Below, piece by piece: positions 49,947 to 58,921 of a stretch of 64,000 nucleotides of DNA. Origin of the DNA: Flavobacterium stagni (GTDB lineage Bacteria > Bacteroidota > Bacteroidia > Flavobacteriales > Flavobacteriaceae); contig NZ_SBKN01000009.1 of the NCBI RefSeq assembly GCF_004122105.1, positions 1 to 64,000 on the forward strand. Direction: 5' to 3'. Position 1 is the stretch's first letter. The number at the start of each line of letters is the position of its first letter. The position numbers were made by a program, and so were the translations under genes. The notes below the pieces were generated by a model. That model saw nothing but the letters and a program-made list of their open reading frames with translations. It ran no database searches and was not told the origin of the DNA.

Positions 49947-50861
49947 CTATTTCTTGGGGTTGGGTTTCCCGTCTTTAGTTGTGATAATTACGACACCGTT
50001 TTCTCCTTTTTTACCATACGTATCGACAGCTTTGTCGGCCTGCAGTACCGTTACACTTTCGATTTCTTGATTTTTGATTGGGGCATACGGACAAGAGGGA
50101 TTGGGACCAAAAACTTCTTGCTCCGTATATTCTGTACCGTTAATGATATAGAGCGGATTTTTTAAATACACAATGGATTCTGCATCTTCCGCATTGTAAT
50201 CGGCAACTGCTTTTCCATCGACAACCACCAAGGGATCGTCTTTTTTGGACTTACCTTGAATAACAAATTTGGAATCCTGTTCTTTCAAACTGGCTACAAA
50301 TTTTCGATCGTCTTTGTATGCAAAATCAACACTGCTCGCACTGTTAAAATAGCCTTGATTGGCCAACGATTTTGCATTTTGAATTTCAAATTTTGGCGTA
50401 GTAGGTAGTTGAACAGATTCATTAGAAACAGTGGGCGCACTCATTTCTGCAGTAGGTGATGCGCTTAAGGCCACAGATTCTGGATGACGCAATTGTTGAT
50501 CTAAAACATTGTCTTTATCATTTACAATGACTGAATTTTTATCATCTGACTCCCTTGAAGATTCAACATCCTGTTTTTCTTGATGCACTACCGTTTGATT
50601 TTCTGGCAGTATTGGTTGATTAGAAACCGGTTGTAACGATGTCGAGGATTGATTGTAGGTCAGAATCCCCAAGGAAACTACCAAAAGGACCGATGCCGCC
50701 ACCGCAATTTTCTTCCACGTTTTATTTTCCTTGGTAAGCGCTTTTTGATCGAGTTTTGATTCGACACGATCCCAAATCGATTCCTTTCCTGGAAAAGAAT
50801 TGTCTTCTGGAGTATCAGCTAGTGATTTATATTGTTCGAAAAATTTATCGTTATTCTCCAT
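49947..50861 (-). CDS. Membrane protein next to ECF sigma, plug-like C-terminus
   Basis: A 304-residue protein with a cytoplasmic N-terminus (residues 1-45; opening MENNDKFFEQYKSLADTPED), one membrane helix (about 46-65) and a periplasmic region. The C-terminal part (about 205-300) resembles the TonB-receptor plug: VVVDGKAVADYNAEDAESI and a final YGKKGENGVVIITTK, like the end of SusC plug domains. Position (two bases after the sigma gene) and one-helix layout suggest an anti-sigma factor, although no classical zinc-binding anti-sigma motif is seen. Followed by the VWA gene. Confidence 0.78.
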   Translation of the reverse strand: MENNDKFFEQYKSLADTPEDNSFPGKESIWDRVESKLDQKALTKENKTWKKIAVAASVLLVVSLGILTYNQSSTSLQPVSNQPILPENQTVVHQEKQDVESSRESDDKNSVIVNDKDNVLDQQLRHPESVALSASPTAEMSAPTVSNESVQLPTTPKFEIQNAKSLANQGYFNSASSVDFAYKDDRKFVASLKEQDSKFVIQGKSKKDDPLVVVDGKAVADYNAEDAESIVYLKNPLYIINGTEYTEQEVFGPNPSCPYAPIKNQEIESVTVLQADKAVDTYGKKGENGVVIITTKDGKPNPKK

Positions 50862-50863
50862 GA

Positions 50864-51400
50864 TTATTTTGCCTGTTGATAGTAATGTAGGTTAACCAAT
50901 TCCTTTAATTTGGATTTGGCGAAATTCAATTGTGATTTTGAGGTTCCCTCTGAAATTTTCAGCATTTCGGCAATTTCTTTGTGCCCGTAGCCTTCAATAA
51001 CAAAAAGGTTAAAAATGGTCCGACTCCCTTCTGGCAGTAACGCTAATAGTTTTAGCAAATCTTCTTCCAGTAAAGCCTGTTCTTGTAAGGCTTCCACAGC
51101 AGGATGCTGAACACTATCTTCCAAGTATAAATTAAAATTAACGTTGCGTTTGAGTTGGTGCAAACATTCATTAACGGTTATGCGTTTGGCCCAACCTTCA
51201 AAAGCTTTATTTTCTTTCAACTGATCTATTTTGGTGAAAATGATGTAAAAGGCATCGGCCAATACTTCTTCAATTTCCTCCTCTTTTTTGAGATAGCGTT
51301 TGCAAAGGCGATATAAGCGAGGCCCCAACAAATCATAGACTTGACGCTGGGCATCACGATGCATCTTTTTGCAACCTATTATTAATTTTTCTTCAATCAC
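50864..51400 (-). CDS. RNA polymerase ECF sigma factor
   Basis: A 178-residue sigma-70 family factor with regions 2 (about residues 10-80; YRLCKRYLKKEEEIEEVLADAFYIIFTKIDQ split by gaps) and 4 (about 115-170; LPEGSRTIFNLFVIEGYGHKEIAEML). No region 1 or 3, as in ECF factors. It heads the operon with the membrane protein at 49947-50861 and the VWA protein, and should recruit RNA polymerase to these or other envelope genes upon a signal from outside. Confidence 0.93.
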   Translation of the reverse strand: MIEEKLIIGCKKMHRDAQRQVYDLLGPRLYRLCKRYLKKEEEIEEVLADAFYIIFTKIDQLKENKAFEGWAKRITVNECLHQLKRNVNFNLYLEDSVQHPAVEALQEQALLEEDLLKLLALLPEGSRTIFNLFVIEGYGHKEIAEMLKISEGTSKSQLNFAKSKLKELVNLHYYQQAK

Positions 51401-51496
51401 AAGGGTGTCTTTTTAAATAAAGAGGCAAATCTTTTTCAAAAGGTTGGAAACGATTTGATTTTTTTTCAAAAATATTTAAAATCAATCAGGTAGGAA

Positions 51497-51523
51497 CAAA
51501 AAAAAACCTCCCGAAGGAGGTTT
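51497..51523. terminator. Bidirectional hairpin terminator
   Basis: AAAACCTCC pairs with GGAGGTTTT around CGAA. It lies downstream of the T9SS protein gene (minus strand). Confidence 0.75.
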
Positions 51524-51525
51524 TC

Positions 51526-52542
51526 TTAATTAACCATCAATTTTTTAATTACTTTCTTTTTTTCTTTATTTATGATTTGAACAAGGTACATTCCAGTTGC
51601 TAACGGAGTATTAACATCGATGGGTGTTACACTTCCACTCGACAGTTCAACACTTGTAGTATATACTCGTTGTCCTATGGAATTATAAAACTCCAAAGAA
51701 TACGTATCGCTTTCAGCACCGTTTTGAATAGTTATGGTGTGATCAATCGGATTTTGATTGATAATAAATTGATTGGCAGTAAACGACTCATTTTCTAGCG
51801 CACTAAATTTCAATGTGGTCCAACTGCGTGCCATACTGATTAAACCAATGCGTCCTGAAGGGGCATTCGGACTCAATTGATTAATAATCAGATGATCAAA
51901 ATGGGATGTTGCATCATCACCAATGTTTGTGATTGCATTGGGAAGTGAGGGTTCGGTATTGTTAATGTTTGGATTGGCATACATCATTAATAAGTCATCA
52001 GAAACACCACTCATAAATCCATACTTAAGAACGATAAGCTGATTTGTGTTAAAACTGTAATTGGTAGAGGACCAAACAATATTTCCTGCATTCTTTGAAA
52101 TGCCTACATTATATTGTGTCGAAGATAATTTTTTGACATAGATTTTCATGGCAACAGTCTGCAAATTTCCGCCACATAGTCGCATAAACTCATAATTCGT
52201 TGTCGAACAATCAGTTAAGCGCAATACGAAACCTAAATAAACATAGCCAGTTGACTGACTAGTAAAAGGCATACCACAGCCATCACCGTTTGGAGTTAAT
52301 ACAACAGATCGGTTAGCTGTACCCCAATTTAAATAGCCAACCGTCTGTTGCACTACTGTTGAATTGGTACAACTGGTAGTTGTACACGATCCAAGTCCGT
52401 AAGTATCTTCTGAATTGGTCCAACCGCCTTGTCCTGATAAACTGACATTCGTGGTGTAGGTACCCATGTCTTCTCTAAAAATGTTCTGTGCCTGTACATA
52501 AATAGCACAGCAAAAACTGATAAGTAAAGTAAATTTTCGCAT
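51526..52542 (-). CDS. Exported protein with T9SS sorting domain
   Basis: A 338-residue protein with a signal peptide (residues 1-18, ending VQAQ). A beta-rich Thr/Ser-rich body (about 20-250) resembles a concanavalin/laminin G-like lectin fold by strand pattern. A type A T9SS sorting tail closes it (FIINQNPIDHTITIQNG, GMYLVQIIN, KKLMVN). It should be released or bound at the cell surface. Its function and binding target are unknown. Not a cassette gene: no attC-like sequence flanks it. Confidence 0.85.
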   Translation of the reverse strand: MRKFTLLISFCCAIYVQAQNIFREDMGTYTTNVSLSGQGGWTNSEDTYGLGSCTTTSCTNSTVVQQTVGYLNWGTANRSVVLTPNGDGCGMPFTSQSTGYVYLGFVLRLTDCSTTNYEFMRLCGGNLQTVAMKIYVKKLSSTQYNVGISKNAGNIVWSSTNYSFNTNQLIVLKYGFMSGVSDDLLMMYANPNINNTEPSLPNAITNIGDDATSHFDHLIINQLSPNAPSGRIGLISMARSWTTLKFSALENESFTANQFIINQNPIDHTITIQNGAESDTYSLEFYNSIGQRVYTTSVELSSGSVTPIDVNTPLATGMYLVQIINKEKKKVIKKLMVN

Positions 52543-52772
52543 AATTTTGATGATTTGGTACGACTAAATTATATTAAAAGATAAATATAATCTTACAAAT
52601 GATGTTTAAATTAGACGAATAACCTTACAAAAGTGTAGTTTGTCGAGTATTTAAAGTCGAAATTGCATAATTGTAGGAAAAATAATACATAAAATAATGT
52701 TTTTCCTGCATTTGGTCGAGTTTTTATTAGGTGTTTTTTTGTAAACCATTTTTTCTCTAACACAATCCAACG

Positions 52773-52780
52773 TACTTTTG
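52773..52780 (+). promoter_or_regulatory. -7 box of the MATE gene
   Basis: TACTTTTG is an exact TAnnTTTG match, 19 bases before the ATG at 52799. An in-frame TTG overlaps the box, which excludes it as the start. Confidence 0.55.
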
Positions 52781-52798
52781 TACCCATTACTGAACAAA

Positions 52799-54175
52799 AT
52801 GAGTTTACAAACGTTTATCAAGGAATTTAATTACAACATTCGATTGGCCTTACCCGTAATTATGGGTATGGTCGGACATACATTGATTGCTATTGTCGAT
52901 AACATTATGGTGGGCCGTTTGGGAAGTACAGAATTAGCGGCTGTATCTTTGGGTAATAGTTTGGTATTTATTGCCATGTCATTGGGTATCGGATTTTCTA
53001 CTGCGCTCACACCATTAATCGCTGAAGCAGATACTGAAAAAGATACCGATCATATTCGGTCAGTTTTTCACCATGGTTTGGTATTGTGTGCCGGAATTGG
53101 TTTGGCACTTTTTGCATTGGTCGTTTTCGCACAACCGATTATGGAGCTTTTGGATCAACCCCGTGAAGTGATTGTTTTGGCAAAACCGTTTCTTACATGG
53201 GTCGCTTTTTCTTTAGTACCTTTAATCATTTATCAAGCATACAAACAATTTGCGGACGGTTTATCCATGACCCAATACTCCATGTATGCCATCATTATGG
53301 CGAATATATTGCATATCGGAATTAATTATGTACTCATCTATGGGGTTTGGATTTTTCCAAAGTTAGGGATTCTTGGTGCTGCACTCGGTACCGTAATATC
53401 CCGTATTGCTATGGTGGTATTTATGCATTTCATTTTACTTCGTCAACCGCAATTAAAGGTTTATTTTCAAAAATTTTCATTGAAAAACTTGAAAAAAGAA
53501 ATGTATCTGAAAATTGCTCAATTGGGAATTCCTTCCGCTTTACAAATGCTCTTTGAAGTAGTACTCTTTACCGCTGCCATTTGGTTGTGCGGCAGTATCG
53601 GAAAAACAAGTCAGGCCGCCAATCAAATTGCCTTAAGTATGGCTTCGCTTACGTTTATGTTTGCTATGGGTCTTAGTGTAGTTTCGATGATTCGTGTGGG
53701 CAACCAAAAAGGATTGCAGGACTATAAAGGGTTACTTTCTATCGCTCGCTCCGTTTTTATGCTTACGCTTTTGGTCGAAATGATCTTTGCTACTTTATTT
53801 GTCATTTTTCACAATGTATTACCCCATTTATTCCTGAATTTAGAGAATGAAATGCAAATTCAAGATACGGTAGAAGTGATTAAAATTGCTTCCCAACTCT
53901 TACTAGTAGCCGCCGTTTTTCAAATTTCCGATGGAATCCAAGTGGTGGTATTGGGTGCATTACGCGGATTGCAAGATGTGAAAATCCCCATGTACATGAC
54001 CTTTGTGGCCTATTGGGTTTTGGGGTTCCCGATTTCGTATTATTTAGGGAAATATACCGAACTCAAAGCGGTAGGGGTGTGGATTGGTTTGTTGGCCGGA
54101 CTCACATTTGCAGCGCTTTTTTTGTATCTTCGCTTCGATTATTTAACCAAGAAGTTAATTCGTGAAAACGAGTAA
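52799..54175 (+). CDS. MATE family efflux transporter
   Basis: A 458-residue membrane protein with twelve helices of the MATE (NorM-like) family. These export drugs or cationic compounds coupled to Na+ or H+. Features: LPVIMGMVGHTLIAIVDNIMVGRLG at the start of the first half and AALGTVISRIAMVVF in the middle. Start at the ATG at 52799, after the promoter. The substrate cannot be read from sequence. Followed by a small acidic gene. Confidence 0.92.
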   Translation: MSLQTFIKEFNYNIRLALPVIMGMVGHTLIAIVDNIMVGRLGSTELAAVSLGNSLVFIAMSLGIGFSTALTPLIAEADTEKDTDHIRSVFHHGLVLCAGIGLALFALVVFAQPIMELLDQPREVIVLAKPFLTWVAFSLVPLIIYQAYKQFADGLSMTQYSMYAIIMANILHIGINYVLIYGVWIFPKLGILGAALGTVISRIAMVVFMHFILLRQPQLKVYFQKFSLKNLKKEMYLKIAQLGIPSALQMLFEVVLFTAAIWLCGSIGKTSQAANQIALSMASLTFMFAMGLSVVSMIRVGNQKGLQDYKGLLSIARSVFMLTLLVEMIFATLFVIFHNVLPHLFLNLENEMQIQDTVEVIKIASQLLLVAAVFQISDGIQVVVLGALRGLQDVKIPMYMTFVAYWVLGFPISYYLGKYTELKAVGVWIGLLAGLTFAALFLYLRFDYLTKKLIRENE

Positions 54176-54226
54176 AACCGTCTTTACAACTCTTAATTCA
54201 TAACTCATAATTTATAACTTTTCACC

Positions 54227-54451
54227 ATGAATTTACCCAAATTTGTGCTCGCAGACAACTCCGAATTTCCAGATGATATTTTTGTAATTCACCTCGATTA
54301 TCCCCGTTTTATTATTAATTTGACCAATGATGAGGTCGAAATTTTTGATGATGTTGATGATGAAGACGAAAGCGAATTGGAAGCTGAAATGGAAGATTTA
54401 ATCCAACAAGCGGGCGAATTTTACGATCGCGAAATGGAAGAATTTGAATAA
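54227..54451 (+). CDS. Small acidic protein, unknown function
   Basis: A 74-residue, strongly acidic protein (many Asp and Glu; VEIFDDVDDEDESELEAEMED). The first half has LPKFVLADNSEFPDDIFVIHLDYPRF. No cysteines and no membrane segment. It starts 51 bases after the MATE gene and stops two bases before the stop of the convergent meaB. It resembles small conserved proteins seen in flavobacteria, but no function is known to me. Confidence 0.7.
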   Translation: MNLPKFVLADNSEFPDDIFVIHLDYPRFIINLTNDEVEIFDDVDDEDESELEAEMEDLIQQAGEFYDREMEEFE

Positions 54452-54453
54452 TA

Positions 54454-55545
54454 TTAGTCTTCTTTAAAATATTTTTTTAAAACGATAGAAGCGGCTGCAA
54501 AAGGGGATAACTCATGATTTTGTACCGCTTTTTTGTTTTGTTCCAAAAGAGGAGCAATTTCCGGATGATGATAGAAACGTTGCATCAATTGTTCATTAAT
54601 CGTTTCCATTAACCAATATTGATTTTGTTCTTGTCTGCGCTGATCAAAATACTGATTGGATTGAACTAAGGTTAAATAGTCGGAAATCAATTCCCAAATC
54701 GCATCAATTCCAGTTTTTTCAAATGCACTGCAAGTCGTAACTTTCGGAGTCCAGCCACTACTTTTGGCCGGAAAAAGATGCAAAGCACGATTGAATTCGG
54801 TTTTGGCCAATTTCGCCTTCGCCACATTATCGCCATCCGCTTTATTAATCACTACTGCATCTGCCATTTCCATGATACCGCGTTTGATGCCTTGTAATTC
54901 ATCGCCAGCGCCCGCAATTTTTAACAATAAAAAGAAGTCGACCATACTGTGAACCGCAGTTTCGCTCTGACCCACACCCACCGTTTCGATAATGATTGTG
55001 TCAAATCCGGCCGCTTCACAAAGAATAATCGATTCCCTTGTTTTTCGGGCCACGCCACCCAAACTATCTCCCGAAGCACTGGGGCGGATGAATGCATTTT
55101 CATCTTTCACCAATTCCTCCATACGGGTTTTATCCCCCAAAATACTACCGTGAGAAATGGAACTGCTGGGGTCAACAGCCAACACAGCCACCTTTTTACC
55201 TAATTGGGTTAAATACGAACCGAAAGCTTCAATAAACGTACTTTTTCCCACACCCGGTACACCTGTGATTCCGATGCGAACCGAACGATTAGCATGAGGC
55301 AAACAACCTTGGATTACCGTATTGGCTTTGGTTAAATGGTCGGGGTTCGTACTTTCAATTAGAGTGATGGCCCGACTCAACGCCGTTTTATCATGAGCAA
55401 GAATTCCGGCTAACAGTTCGTCGGCACTGGGCTGTATCCGACGCTTAGCCATCGCCTTTTGTAAGGCACTTTGGCTGATGAATTCCGGTTGAGGAATACC
55501 ATCCACTTCCTGTAAAGCTGAAGTATGTTTCGACGATTTTGCCAA
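54454..55545 (-). CDS. meaB: Methylmalonyl-CoA mutase-associated GTPase MeaB
   Basis: A G3E-family GTPase that protects and loads adenosylcobalamin-dependent acyl-CoA mutases. Motifs: P-loop GVPGVGKST, DPSSSISHGSILGDKTRMEEL, ETVGVGQSE and NKADGDN. Start is uncertain. The frame is open to 55740, but upstream residues are non-conserved; a TTG at 55545 (MAKSSKHTSAL...) follows a -7-like TATCTTTA on the minus strand (55570 to 55563) and gives 363 residues, close to the family length. Alternatives are ATG at 55452 or 55617. The mutase genes are not in the window. Confidence 0.88.
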   Translation of the reverse strand: MAKSSKHTSALQEVDGIPQPEFISQSALQKAMAKRRIQPSADELLAGILAHDKTALSRAITLIESTNPDHLTKANTVIQGCLPHANRSVRIGITGVPGVGKSTFIEAFGSYLTQLGKKVAVLAVDPSSSISHGSILGDKTRMEELVKDENAFIRPSASGDSLGGVARKTRESIILCEAAGFDTIIIETVGVGQSETAVHSMVDFFLLLKIAGAGDELQGIKRGIMEMADAVVINKADGDNVAKAKLAKTEFNRALHLFPAKSSGWTPKVTTCSAFEKTGIDAIWELISDYLTLVQSNQYFDQRRQEQNQYWLMETINEQLMQRFYHHPEIAPLLEQNKKAVQNHELSPFAAASIVLKKYFKED

Positions 55546-55666
55546 GGGGACTAACTTTTTCGTAAAGATACAAAAATCACTTTCGGGTTTGCAACGCGAA
55601 TTTAGGATAGTTTTCATTTCAATTCTATCCTTTTTCCCGTTACTTTGTCTTTCAAATGATTTGCAA

Positions 55667-56572
55667 TTGGAAAATATTCTCCTCATTTTTATTTGTCTCG
55701 GTATTGGCATCGGATTGCAGCGTGTGTCCGCCTTTCCCAAAAACGGATATGTAGCTTTAAATCAGTATGTCATCTATGTAGCATTGCCAGCGATGACGCT
55801 GTTTTATATTCCTAAAATCGAACTCAATGCATCGTTATTGTATCCGGTTTTAGTGCCGTGGATTGGATTTTTGGTCGCTTTCCTTTTTTTCTATGGATTG
55901 GGAAAACTATTCCATTGGCCCAAAAAACTCATTGGCGCTTTGATTTTAACTGCAGGTTTAGGAAATACCTCTTTTGTCGGCTTTCCGTTGGTGAAAGCTT
56001 TTTTTGGCGAACCGGGTTTAAAAGCAGCGATTTTGGTTGATCAACCAGGAACTTTTGTGGTACTATCTACAGCGGGTGTATTTACAGCCACTTTCTTTTC
56101 ATCTGGGGCACCCAGTTTACGCAGTATTTTGCATAAAGTTGCCCTTTTCCCACCGTTCATCGCCTTTGTGATTGCCGTCGGATTATTAATTTTTCATGTA
56201 GATTTTCCGGATTCCTTTCAAGGCGTTTGCAAACAATTAGGGGCCACTGTTTCTGCTGTTGCATTATTATCGGTGGGTTTGCAGTTAAAGTTGGGCGAAC
56301 GTAGCAAACATTGGGGATTTCTAACGCTGGGTTTGGTCTTTAAATTGGTATTGACACCGTTACTTTTTGTTTTTTTATACCGAATAGTGTTTCCGGGTAG
56401 CGGTTTGCTCGTCGATGTTTCATTGTTAGAAGCGGCCATGCCTCCCATGATTTCTGGGGCAATATTAGCTTCGAATTATGGGCTTAAACCCAAATTGAGT
56501 AATCTGATGGTGGGTATCGGAATTCCAGTTTCCTTAATTACCGTTTATTTGTGGTATTTATTGCTGATTTAG
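55667..56572 (+). CDS. AEC family transporter (auxin efflux carrier-like permease)
   Basis: A protein of 301 residues with about ten membrane helices of the AEC family, carriers of malate-like acids in some bacteria. Features: LQRVSAFPKNGYVALNQYVIYVALPAM near the start and a central LILTAGLGNTSFVGFPLVKAFFG. The frame is open from 55589, but the first residues overlap the divergent meaB 5' region. A TTG at 55667 placed directly before the first helix, following a TACTTTGT box at 55641, is the likely start. No ATG is available in frame nearby. Confidence 0.82.
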   Translation: MENILLIFICLGIGIGLQRVSAFPKNGYVALNQYVIYVALPAMTLFYIPKIELNASLLYPVLVPWIGFLVAFLFFYGLGKLFHWPKKLIGALILTAGLGNTSFVGFPLVKAFFGEPGLKAAILVDQPGTFVVLSTAGVFTATFFSSGAPSLRSILHKVALFPPFIAFVIAVGLLIFHVDFPDSFQGVCKQLGATVSAVALLSVGLQLKLGERSKHWGFLTLGLVFKLVLTPLLFVFLYRIVFPGSGLLVDVSLLEAAMPPMISGAILASNYGLKPKLSNLMVGIGIPVSLITVYLWYLLLI

Positions 56573-56635
56573 TCCCCAAAAAGTACCTTTTTTACCAACA
56601 AAAATTTTATTTTTACACGAATAATTAGATTAAAA

Positions 56636-58039
56636 ATGGCGCTATCATTAGAATTACTTTCCCGCTTAGAATCCATTGTGGGAAGTGCCTATATTTCGAC
56701 CGATGTTGAGGTTTTAAAAGCCTATGGACATGATGAAACCGAAGATTATAGTTTCCCTCCCAATGTTGTCGTAAAACCGGCTAATGCTTTTGAAATTGCT
56801 GAAATTTTGAAAGCGGCCAATGATTATAAAATGCCCACCACACCCATTGGGGGCCGAACCGGTTTAAGCGGTGGTGCTTTGTGTATTTATGAAGGAATTG
56901 GATTGTCGACAGAACGATTGAACCAGATCCTTGAAATCGACGAACAGAATTTACAAGTTACCGTTGAACCCGCCGTGATTACCCAAGTATTGCGTGAGGC
57001 AGTGGCTGAAAAAGGATTGTTCTATCCCGTAGATCCAAGCAGCATGGGCAGTTGTTTTATTGGTGGAAATATCGCTGAGAATTCTGGAGGAGCACGCGCT
57101 GTAAAATATGGCGTCACCAAAGATTATGTACTCAATTTGGAAGTGGTATTGCCCAACGGTGAAATCATTTGGACGGGTGCTAATACACTGAAAAACTCTA
57201 CTGGTTACAACCTAACCCAATTAATGGTGGGAAGCGAGGGAACTTTAGGTGTGATTACCAAAATCGTTTTGAAATTATTACCCAAAAACAGTCATAACGT
57301 TCTCATGTTGGTGCCGTTTTTCAAAGCGGAAGAAGCCTGTGAAGCCGTTTCGGCGATTTTTAGAGCAGGGATTGTTCCGAGTGCTTTGGAATTTATGGAG
57401 CGCGACGCCATTGATTGGACACTCCAGTTTGTTGAAGGCATCAATGTCCAAGTTCCCGAAAAGGTACAAGCACATTTGTTGATTGAAGTCGACGGGAATT
57501 ATCCCGAAATTCTTATGTTGGAAGCCGAAAAAATTCTGAGTGTAGTTGAACATTTTGAAATCGATGAAGTCCTTTTTGCAGATACCGAAGACCAAAAAAA
57601 TGCTTTGTGGAAAATGCGTCGTTCGGTAGCTGAAGCCGTAAAAGCCAATTCGGTGTACAAAGAAGAAGATACGGTTGTGCCCCGTTATATGTTGCCCGAA
57701 CTCTTAACTGGAATCAAAAAAATTGGTGCCAAATACGGTTTCCAATCGGTGTGTTATGGACACGCCGGTGACGGCAACTTACATGTCAATATCATCAAAG
57801 GTGATTTGACGGATGAACAGTGGCAAATCGAGGTTCCAAAAGGGATTCGTGAAATTTTCGAATTAACTGTTCAGTTAAAAGGAACCCTTTCGGGCGAACA
57901 TGGAATCGGATTTGTACAAAAGAATTTCATGGATATTGCGTTTTCCAAAACTCACCTTGAATTGATGGAACGCATAAAGCATGTGTTTGATCCAAATAAT
58001 ATTTTAAATCCAGGGAAAATTTTCCCTGACAACTTATAA
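56636..58039 (+). CDS. FAD-linked oxidase (glycolate/lactate dehydrogenase type)
   Basis: A 467-residue flavoprotein of the GlcD/D-lactate dehydrogenase family. The FAD-binding domain (about residues 35-215) carries PIGGRTGLSGGAL and DPSSMGSCFIGGNIAENSGG; the cap and C-terminal domain carries YGHAGDGNLHVNI and GEHGIGFVQK. It oxidises a 2-hydroxy acid and passes electrons to the respiratory chain. There is no GlcE/GlcF partner next to it, so it probably acts alone. It begins just after the AEC gene on the same strand; a 2-hydroxy acid could be a shared substrate of carrier and enzyme (inference). Confidence 0.91.
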   Translation: MALSLELLSRLESIVGSAYISTDVEVLKAYGHDETEDYSFPPNVVVKPANAFEIAEILKAANDYKMPTTPIGGRTGLSGGALCIYEGIGLSTERLNQILEIDEQNLQVTVEPAVITQVLREAVAEKGLFYPVDPSSMGSCFIGGNIAENSGGARAVKYGVTKDYVLNLEVVLPNGEIIWTGANTLKNSTGYNLTQLMVGSEGTLGVITKIVLKLLPKNSHNVLMLVPFFKAEEACEAVSAIFRAGIVPSALEFMERDAIDWTLQFVEGINVQVPEKVQAHLLIEVDGNYPEILMLEAEKILSVVEHFEIDEVLFADTEDQKNALWKMRRSVAEAVKANSVYKEEDTVVPRYMLPELLTGIKKIGAKYGFQSVCYGHAGDGNLHVNIIKGDLTDEQWQIEVPKGIREIFELTVQLKGTLSGEHGIGFVQKNFMDIAFSKTHLELMERIKHVFDPNNILNPGKIFPDNL

Positions 58040-58063
58040 ATCGGTCACAAGACCTTTGCAATT

Positions 58064-58921
58064 ATGATTTCAGAAGCGCAATTTGAACATGAATTACAAT
58101 TAATCATTGCCAATGCCATCCGCGAAGATGTAGGAGACGGCGATCACAGTTCGCTGGCCTGTATACCCGCTGATGCACAAGGTAAAGCAAAACTTTTGGT
58201 GAAAGATGAAGGCATCATTGCAGGAGTAGCCTTTGCTCAAAAAGTATTTCATTATGTCGATCCCGAAATGACCGTGGAGGTTTTTATCGAAGACGGTGCG
58301 CGGGTGAAGCATGGGGATGTCGTTTTTCATGTTACAGGTCGGTCGCAATCCATTTTGAAAGCGGAACGGTTGGTGTTGAATTCGATGCAACGAATGAGCG
58401 CTGTTGCTACCAAAACGCGTCATTATGTGGATTTGTTGGAAGGAACAAACACCAAGATTCTCGATACCCGAAAAACAACGCCCGGCTTTCGCGCTTGTGA
58501 GAAATGGGCGGTGAAAATTGGTGGCGGCGAGAACCACCGGTTTGCGTTGTACGATATGATCATGTTGAAAGATAATCACAATGATTTTGCGGGCGGAATT
58601 ACTGCAGCTATCCAAAAAACACAAGCCTATTTGCAAGAAACCGGACGCGATTTGAAAATTATCGTCGAGGCACGAAATCTTGCAGAAATTGAAGAAATTC
58701 TCCAATCAGAAGGAATTCACCGTATTTTGATTGATAATTTCAATTTTGAAGACACTAAAAAAGCCGTGGCTTTGATTGGAACAAAATGCCAAACCGAATC
58801 ATCCGGAAATATTAATGAAACGACTATTCGTCAATATGCTGATTGTGGGGTGAATTATATTTCCTCGGGCGCATTAACGCATTCTGTATATAACATGGAT
58901 TTAAGTTTGAAAGCGATTTAA
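58064..58921 (+). CDS. nadC: Nicotinate-nucleotide diphosphorylase (carboxylating)
   Basis: A 285-residue QPRTase. It turns quinolinate and PRPP into nicotinate mononucleotide in NAD synthesis. Visible motifs are KILDTRKTTPGFRACEKWAV (binding Arg, Lys and His side) and MIMLKDNHNDFAGG; GGGENHRFALYD carries the usual His. Normal length. The stop at 58921 is immediately followed by the ATG of the BrkB-type gene, so the two are cotranscribed. nadA and nadB are not in the window. Confidence 0.95.
   Translation: MISEAQFEHELQLIIANAIREDVGDGDHSSLACIPADAQGKAKLLVKDEGIIAGVAFAQKVFHYVDPEMTVEVFIEDGARVKHGDVVFHVTGRSQSILKAERLVLNSMQRMSAVATKTRHYVDLLEGTNTKILDTRKTTPGFRACEKWAVKIGGGENHRFALYDMIMLKDNHNDFAGGITAAIQKTQAYLQETGRDLKIIVEARNLAEIEEILQSEGIHRILIDNFNFEDTKKAVALIGTKCQTESSGNINETTIRQYADCGVNYISSGALTHSVYNMDLSLKAI

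Noticed and set aside
51526..52542. Further cassette cargo, because of the T9SS tail
   Set aside because: No attC-like sequence on either side, its strand is opposite to the array and it lies 33 kb away among ordinary genes.
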